Shown here: positions 15,550 through 19,693 of the stretch, one piece after another
Layout of the letters: every line of letters starts with the position of its first letter
Numbering within the stretch: position 1 is the stretch's first letter
Source of the DNA: Myxococcales bacterium
Lineage (GTDB): Bacteria > Myxococcota > Polyangia > HGW-17 > SLPX01
Length of the DNA: 19,693 nt
Assembly (NCBI GenBank): GCA_007131745.1
Contig: SLPX01000089.1
Coordinates: 1-19,693 of the forward strand
Reading direction: 5' to 3'
Notes under the pieces: generated by a model
What the model was told of the DNA's origin: nothing
Database searches by the model: none
Seen by the model: only the letters and a program-made list of their open reading frames with translations
Made by a program: the position numbers and the translations under genes

Positions 15550-16737
15550 ATGAATAAACCAAGTCTCAGTTCTGTTCTGACTTTCATCCTGATGTTGATT
15601 CCACTGGAGGGATGCAACGAAACACCTGCCCCAAAAAACTCTGGCTCCGGTTATCCGGATGGAATCTGCGGCCCGGCCGACCCTGCTACCGGCGGCCCAC
15701 CCGAACGGCTGGTTGTGATCACCGAAAAACACGGCTCAGGAGGAGGCGTCACGGTCATTGATATCGACACCATGGAAACCCGGATCAACGTCGCGCTTAC
15801 GCATGACGACGCGACCGCGCGATGGTACGACGAAAAAATATGGATCATCAATCGATTCGGCGCGGACAACATCACGATTCTGGACGGAAGCGACTTCAGC
15901 CTGCTGAAGCAGTTCAGCGTCAAGATCGATGCAAACACCCCGTGCAATCCCCATGACATTGCATTCCTGGACAGGTGTAAACTCTACGTCACCTGTCATG
16001 AACAACCTTTTATGTTGATAGTAAATCCCCAGGAAGACGTCGGACATGAAATCATCGGACATGTCGACTTGTCATCCCTTGCAGATGACGATGGAATCCC
16101 GGAAATGTCTCACATGAAAGCGACCGACGACGGGGTGTGGGTCACGATAGGCAGGATGAGACGCAATCACGGCTGGATTCCCGATGAAAATGCATACCTG
16201 GCGCTTATCGACATTCACACAGATACCCTGGTTGACACGATACTGCTTGAGGGCACAAATCCACTCGGGCCCATAAGAGCTTTTGACAACGGAAGAAAAC
16301 TTGTTGTCTCCACGGCCGGAGACTGGAGCGGACATAACGCTGGTCTCGAAGTCGTGGATACAGTCTCCGGGGAAGCATCAATAGCTCTTTCCTCAACCGA
16401 ACTGGAAGGCATTGTCTCCGCTTTCACCCTGGATGATTCCCTATGCGGTCACGCGGTGATCACCGCGCCCACAAGTTTCGAAACCGCGGTGAACCGCTTC
16501 TGTCTCGAACCTGCAAATGTAACCCCGTGCATTTCCCGCAATACCCTCCTGGCCACTGATGTAGCGGTGACTTCTTCTGCCCAGTTGATAGTCACCGACC
16601 GTGCATCTCACCCCGCCGGCGTCAGGTTCTACAATGCAATCGACTGTGCACCCATAAACGCAGATCCGATTTCAACCGGGTTTCCGCCCGGATTCACGAC
16701 ACCGCTTCTGCTCATACCAAAATCGACAAAACCATAG
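15550..16737 (+). CDS. btuG: BtuG-like YncE-type beta-propeller surface lipoprotein
   Basis: 395 residues. Lipoprotein signal with lipobox L-E-G-C22 (ILMLIPLEGC). After a short linker, a beta-propeller of YncE/cytochrome-cd1-like repeats begins near residue 53: VVITEKHGSGGGVTVID, IWIINRFGADNITILDG, PHDIAFLDRCKLYVTC, GVWVTIGRM, KLVVSTAGDW and QLIVTDRASHPAGV. BtuG in gut Bacteroidota is a surface beta-propeller lipoprotein that caps BtuB and binds cobalamin very tightly. The gene order, the riboswitch and the fold support the same role here. Nine cysteines (22, 40, 132, 143, 149, 299, 318, 327, 366) leave eight for disulfides. The ATG lies 4 nt after the btuB stop with GGAAGG inside the btuB end, so translation is coupled. 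A generic YncE-like role is the alternative. Confidence 0.82.
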   Translation: MNKPSLSSVLTFILMLIPLEGCNETPAPKNSGSGYPDGICGPADPATGGPPERLVVITEKHGSGGGVTVIDIDTMETRINVALTHDDATARWYDEKIWIINRFGADNITILDGSDFSLLKQFSVKIDANTPCNPHDIAFLDRCKLYVTCHEQPFMLIVNPQEDVGHEIIGHVDLSSLADDDGIPEMSHMKATDDGVWVTIGRMRRNHGWIPDENAYLALIDIHTDTLVDTILLEGTNPLGPIRAFDNGRKLVVSTAGDWSGHNAGLEVVDTVSGEASIALSSTELEGIVSAFTLDDSLCGHAVITAPTSFETAVNRFCLEPANVTPCISRNTLLATDVAVTSSAQLIVTDRASHPAGVRFYNAIDCAPINADPISTGFPPGFTTPLLLIPKSTKP

Positions 16738-16784
16738 AAACGAAACCACAAAGAAAAATCATAGAAAAAAGAAAGGAAGAATTG

Positions 16785-17879
16785 ATGAAAGCAAACAAAC
16801 ACCTATTTGTTGCTATTTCCATCTTGCTCGCAACAACCGTGGTGACCGCGGCCTGCTCACGCGATGACAAGGAAACAAAAGATCCATGCGACAATGTGTT
16901 TTGTGGTGAACGCGGCGTTTGCAACCCGGAAACCGGGGCTTGCGACTGCGAAACCGGGTATAGCGGAGATTCTTGCGAGGAATGTGACACCGGTTATTTC
17001 TTTCACCAGGATGAATGCATCCCTGGTGAATGCGCTAAAGATTCGGACTGTGACGACGGCAATGCATGCAATGGTCTTGAAACGTGCAATGAAAACAATG
17101 AATGTGTTTCGGGTCACCCGGTTGATTGCGGCGAAAACGCTCACTGCGTGGACCCGGAAGGAACCTGCGAATGCAACGACGGATTCGTAAAGGAAAACGG
17201 ATTGTGCATATCCGCTCTCATCACCGATTTCGAAGATCTCTCACTGGACCCGGAATCCTTTTGGAACGGGTCCGATGAAACCGGGTATTTCGAAACAGGT
17301 CACGCTTCGCTGAACAATTACTACTACTCCGACTTCGGATATTGGGAGGGATTTGCTTACTCCAACACCACCGATACAACGACCCCGGGTTATGAAAACC
17401 AGCACTCCGCGGTGACCGGCTCCGGCGCCGAAGGTTCGGAGATCTACGCTGTAGGTTACTACTCCACGTTTTACGACAACCCCCCGCCCACGATCACTTT
17501 AACCAACACCGAAGAGGGCTACCTTGTATCGGGTCTCTACGTTACCAACACGACATACGCCTACCTGGCGATGTCCGAGGGCGACGGGGTTTCCAAGAAG
17601 TTCGGCGGAACGACCGGGGATGATCCCGACTGGTTCCTGCTTACCATAACCGGGTTGGATCAACATGGTGAGACAACAGGCACAGTGGAGTTTTACCTGG
17701 CCGACTTCCGGTTCGAGGACAACGAAGACAACTACATCATCGGCGATTGGACATGGGTGGACCTCACATCTCTGGGTCCGGTCACCGGGCTTCAGTTCAC
17801 GCTTTCATCATCCGACACCGGCGACTTCGGAATGAACACCCCTGCTTATTTTGCAATCGACACCATCATCCGAAAATAA
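16785..17879 (+). CDS. btuH: DUF4465 (BtuH-like) lipoprotein with EGF-like Cys-rich N-terminus
   Basis: 364 residues from ATG 16785 (AAGGAAG 6 nt upstream; the TTG just before is not needed). Signal peptide ends at Cys24 (VVTAAC, weak lipobox). Residues about 35-141 hold some 17 cysteines: an EGF-like unit (CDNVFCGERGVCNPETG, CDCETGYSGDSC), then CAKDSDCDDGNACNG and CGENAHCVDPEGTCECNDG. Residues about 147-362 are a clear DUF4465 domain: WEGFAYSNTTDTTTPGYENQ, LYVTNTTYAYLAM, KKFGGTTGDDPDWF, VEFYLADFRFEDN, WVDLTSLGPV and TPAYFAIDT. From memory this family includes BtuH, a surface B12-binding lipoprotein of Bacteroides. It is third after the riboswitch, 47 nt past the btuG stop. The EGF-like front is unusual for the family. 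Confidence 0.82.
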   Translation: MKANKHLFVAISILLATTVVTAACSRDDKETKDPCDNVFCGERGVCNPETGACDCETGYSGDSCEECDTGYFFHQDECIPGECAKDSDCDDGNACNGLETCNENNECVSGHPVDCGENAHCVDPEGTCECNDGFVKENGLCISALITDFEDLSLDPESFWNGSDETGYFETGHASLNNYYYSDFGYWEGFAYSNTTDTTTPGYENQHSAVTGSGAEGSEIYAVGYYSTFYDNPPPTITLTNTEEGYLVSGLYVTNTTYAYLAMSEGDGVSKKFGGTTGDDPDWFLLTITGLDQHGETTGTVEFYLADFRFEDNEDNYIIGDWTWVDLTSLGPVTGLQFTLSSSDTGDFGMNTPAYFAIDTIIRK

Positions 17880-18048
17880 CAGGTTTCCACACCTAACCCC
17901 AAGCCTGCCATGTCACTGGATGTTGGAAATCAAGCCGGTTCGCGCTCCTCGCCTCCTGCCGGGGTGGATACGCGGCGCGGTTAATGTGAGCGTGTTTCGG
18001 TTCTCGAATACCCGATTGGGCCGGACCGAAAGAAAAGAAAACAAGCGC

Positions 18049-19548
18049 TCAGTGCTCTATCACGCACAGGCCCTTGTCACCGCAGCTTAAATACAGCGTA
18101 CCGTCCGCCCCGATGACAACCGAAAGAAGTATAGCTCCTCCTACTTCGGCTTTCCACTTGAGGGTTCCGTCCCGCCGGATTGCGTGGAGTCCATCGTACA
18201 TTCCGATGTATGTAGTTCCTTCACCGTCAATGGCCGGTCGTCCTCCTCCGTGGGAGAAGAATTCTCCTTCCGCCTCGAATACCCAAAGAAGTTTTCCATC
18301 AGGAGAAAACGCGTAGACAGCTTTCTCGGTACCTCCCACGACCATTCCGCCCGGTCCGATTGCAACCGATATTCCGGGTGTACTATCCACCGGGTGGGAC
18401 CACAAGAAGTCACCATCCGGAGAGTACGCGTACAAGGAGTACACTAATGAACCAGATGGATCATCGTTGATTTCACCCGCGAAGAAATAAAGGTTTCCGT
18501 TGTCTCCAATGCTGATTCTGCAATAATCATCCGCTCCCAAGCCTATTGTGCGAAAGATGAAATCCGCTACCCGTTTTTCCCATAGAAGGCTTCCGTCAGA
18601 CTGCAAGGCCAGGAGACTGACATAGTTGTGGGCATAACCGTAGTTCGGCAAAAAGAAATAGATTCGGCCCTGTGGGTCGATCGCGATGGAGGATGCAAAA
18701 CGATTCCCCGTGTCGAATCTCCAAAGCTCCGTGGAGTCGTGTGCCAGGGCCACCAGATACTTGTTGTCTCCGGTTACATGTTCATTTACATAAAAAACAC
18801 CATCCGGACCCAGGATTTTGTGCCAATATATATAACGTCGGCTCTGAAAGACCTCCCCTCCTTCCTTGTCAAACGCGGAAATTATTTTGTATTCGTAACC
18901 ACTTTCCGGGTCCTTGGATGTCACAGGAAAGTAGATATGACCATCCGGAGAAATAGTAAGCCCTTCAGGAGGGGAACCAGGCACTTCCTTAAGAACATGA
19001 TCCACCTTTATCAGCTCTGCTTCGTATATCAACCTCTCGGCCCCATCATCGGGATCGATGGCCAAAATCTGTTGCGACCAATGTATATACCGGTAGTCAG
19101 AGTAGTTAAGCAGCGACGACCCTATGTACAGGGTTCCGTCAGACGCGATCACCGGCCCGTCCAGGCTCATGCTGTCCAAATACCATTCTTCTGTTTCAGA
19201 GTGGTGATAAACCTCGCCCAGGTAGCGGATGTTATCCGGCGTGGCCGGACCCACGGCCGCGGAACGGCTCCTGCGCTCGGGGCAACCCATGTACATGGGC
19301 CAAGGCGACCCCGGCTCTGTCCACTCATCGTTTCCGCAAGGCATGGGCGGAGATGCATCCACTTGCGCGTCCATCGCGTCCAGGCCTGGCCGGGAGCCGC
19401 ATCCCGCGGGAAGAGACGCCACGAAAAACATAATGATCAGAGAAATTTGAAAAAGCTTCTTCCAAACCATCCGGTGGTAGCCGGAACATTTGGATCCAAT
19501 GGGAAATCGCCGCCATGATAGCATCTTGATTTTATCGATGTCAGACAA
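18049..19548 (-). CDS. PQQ-repeat beta-propeller lipoprotein
   Basis: 499 residues from a TTG at 19548, chosen because a very strong ribosome binding site (GGGAGGTG, spacer about 7 nt) precedes it. The ATG at 19470 would give a shorter signal but has no ribosome binding site. A hydrophobic segment ends in a lipobox-like LPAGC50 (SLIIMFFVASLPAGC), so the protein is probably lipid-anchored. The rest is a series of about ten DG-turn blades of PQQ/beta-propeller type: ASDGTLYIGS, SPDGHIYFPV, GPDGVFYVNE, DPQGRIYFFL, GDNGNLYFFA, SPDGKLLWVF and GADGTLYLSC. Such propellers usually bind partners rather than PQQ, and BamB-like assembly roles are known for one branch. Function here is unknown. It converges on the B12 operon with 169 bases between and no visible terminator. 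Confidence 0.87.
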   Translation of the reverse strand: MSDIDKIKMLSWRRFPIGSKCSGYHRMVWKKLFQISLIIMFFVASLPAGCGSRPGLDAMDAQVDASPPMPCGNDEWTEPGSPWPMYMGCPERRSRSAAVGPATPDNIRYLGEVYHHSETEEWYLDSMSLDGPVIASDGTLYIGSSLLNYSDYRYIHWSQQILAIDPDDGAERLIYEAELIKVDHVLKEVPGSPPEGLTISPDGHIYFPVTSKDPESGYEYKIISAFDKEGGEVFQSRRYIYWHKILGPDGVFYVNEHVTGDNKYLVALAHDSTELWRFDTGNRFASSIAIDPQGRIYFFLPNYGYAHNYVSLLALQSDGSLLWEKRVADFIFRTIGLGADDYCRISIGDNGNLYFFAGEINDDPSGSLVYSLYAYSPDGDFLWSHPVDSTPGISVAIGPGGMVVGGTEKAVYAFSPDGKLLWVFEAEGEFFSHGGGRPAIDGEGTTYIGMYDGLHAIRRDGTLKWKAEVGGAILLSVVIGADGTLYLSCGDKGLCVIEH

Positions 19549-19693
19549 GGAAACACCTCCCTACTGCAACCAGAAGGATGGCGTAGTGCGTCCACCCGAG
19601 GTTCGATGGGAAGAGCAAAGCCGGCGATTTGCTGGTTTGCTCGGCCGGTTCTTATGGGTAAATGCCAAGGCAAGCCTGCGAGCTTATGTCTTG

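Noticed and set aside
17985..17997. Exact repeat of TGTGAGCGTGTTT, also present at 13061-13073 in the riboswitch, possible remnant of a second riboswitch
   Set aside because: None of the riboswitch core blocks surround the second copy, and by a rough estimate a few 13-mers shared by chance are expected in a window this size.
17880..18048. Terminator or small RNA between the B12 operon and the convergent propeller gene
   Set aside because: No clear stem followed by T-rich sequence and no recognisable RNA fold could be seen.
18628..19518. 296-residue open frame on the plus strand
   Set aside because: It is antisense to the propeller lipoprotein, with low-complexity Arg/His content and no domain features.
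19549..19693. Final 145 bases as a gene or tRNA
   Set aside because: No credible open frame with ribosome binding site and no cloverleaf-like pattern was found.

Overview
The window looks like part of a Gram-negative chromosome from Myxococcota or a related lineage of the former Deltaproteobacteria. This is an inference, not a database assignment. It rests on an AQGG/HRDVSPQN-type Ser/Thr kinase paired with a TPR-PEGA protein, several Cys-rich or EGF-like lipoproteins, a lipoprotein whose C-terminal half resembles the globular head of pilins from such bacteria, and an outer-membrane TonB receptor. Base composition looks fairly even, with no visible insertion sequence, phage, tRNA, rRNA or CRISPR array.

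Layout. 1-785: 3' end of a Cys-rich surface protein gene with calcium-binding DxDxDG repeats. 836-1351 (-): non-heme ferritin, divergent from 1550-3373 (+), an M3/PepF oligoendopeptidase. 3400-6073 (-): a two-gene unit, a membrane Ser/Thr kinase with an extracytoplasmic PEGA domain followed by a TPR-PEGA membrane protein. 6465-12056 (+): a same-strand run of a pilin-head-like exported protein, a saccharopine-dehydrogenase-family oxidoreductase, a metallophosphoesterase and a dTDP-glucose 4,6-dehydratase. The last three are joined by 4-nt gaps or overlaps. After about 100 nt comes a second saccharopine/lysine-dehydrogenase-family enzyme.

The most interesting part is 12071-17879. A complete cobalamin riboswitch (about 12995-13273) precedes three co-directional genes: a BtuB-like TonB-dependent receptor, a YncE-like beta-propeller lipoprotein (BtuG-like) and a DUF4465 lipoprotein (BtuH-like). 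The last carries an N-terminal EGF-like, Cys-rich module. A fourth lipoprotein gene (12071-12871) diverges from the riboswitch and resembles surface proteins often seen beside such loci. This is the layout of a Bacteroidota-type vitamin B12 capture system: receptor barrel, high-affinity surface lid and accessory B12 binder. Here it sits in what looks like a non-Bacteroidota genome. The riboswitch should shut off the receptor and its surface lipoproteins when cobalamin is plentiful. A hairpin that can mask the Shine-Dalgarno of a GTG start at 13398 suggests control of translation. No inner-membrane BtuCDF genes are in the window.

18049-19548 (-) is a PQQ-repeat beta-propeller lipoprotein whose TTG start has a very strong ribosome binding site. 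The last 145 bases hold nothing I recognise.
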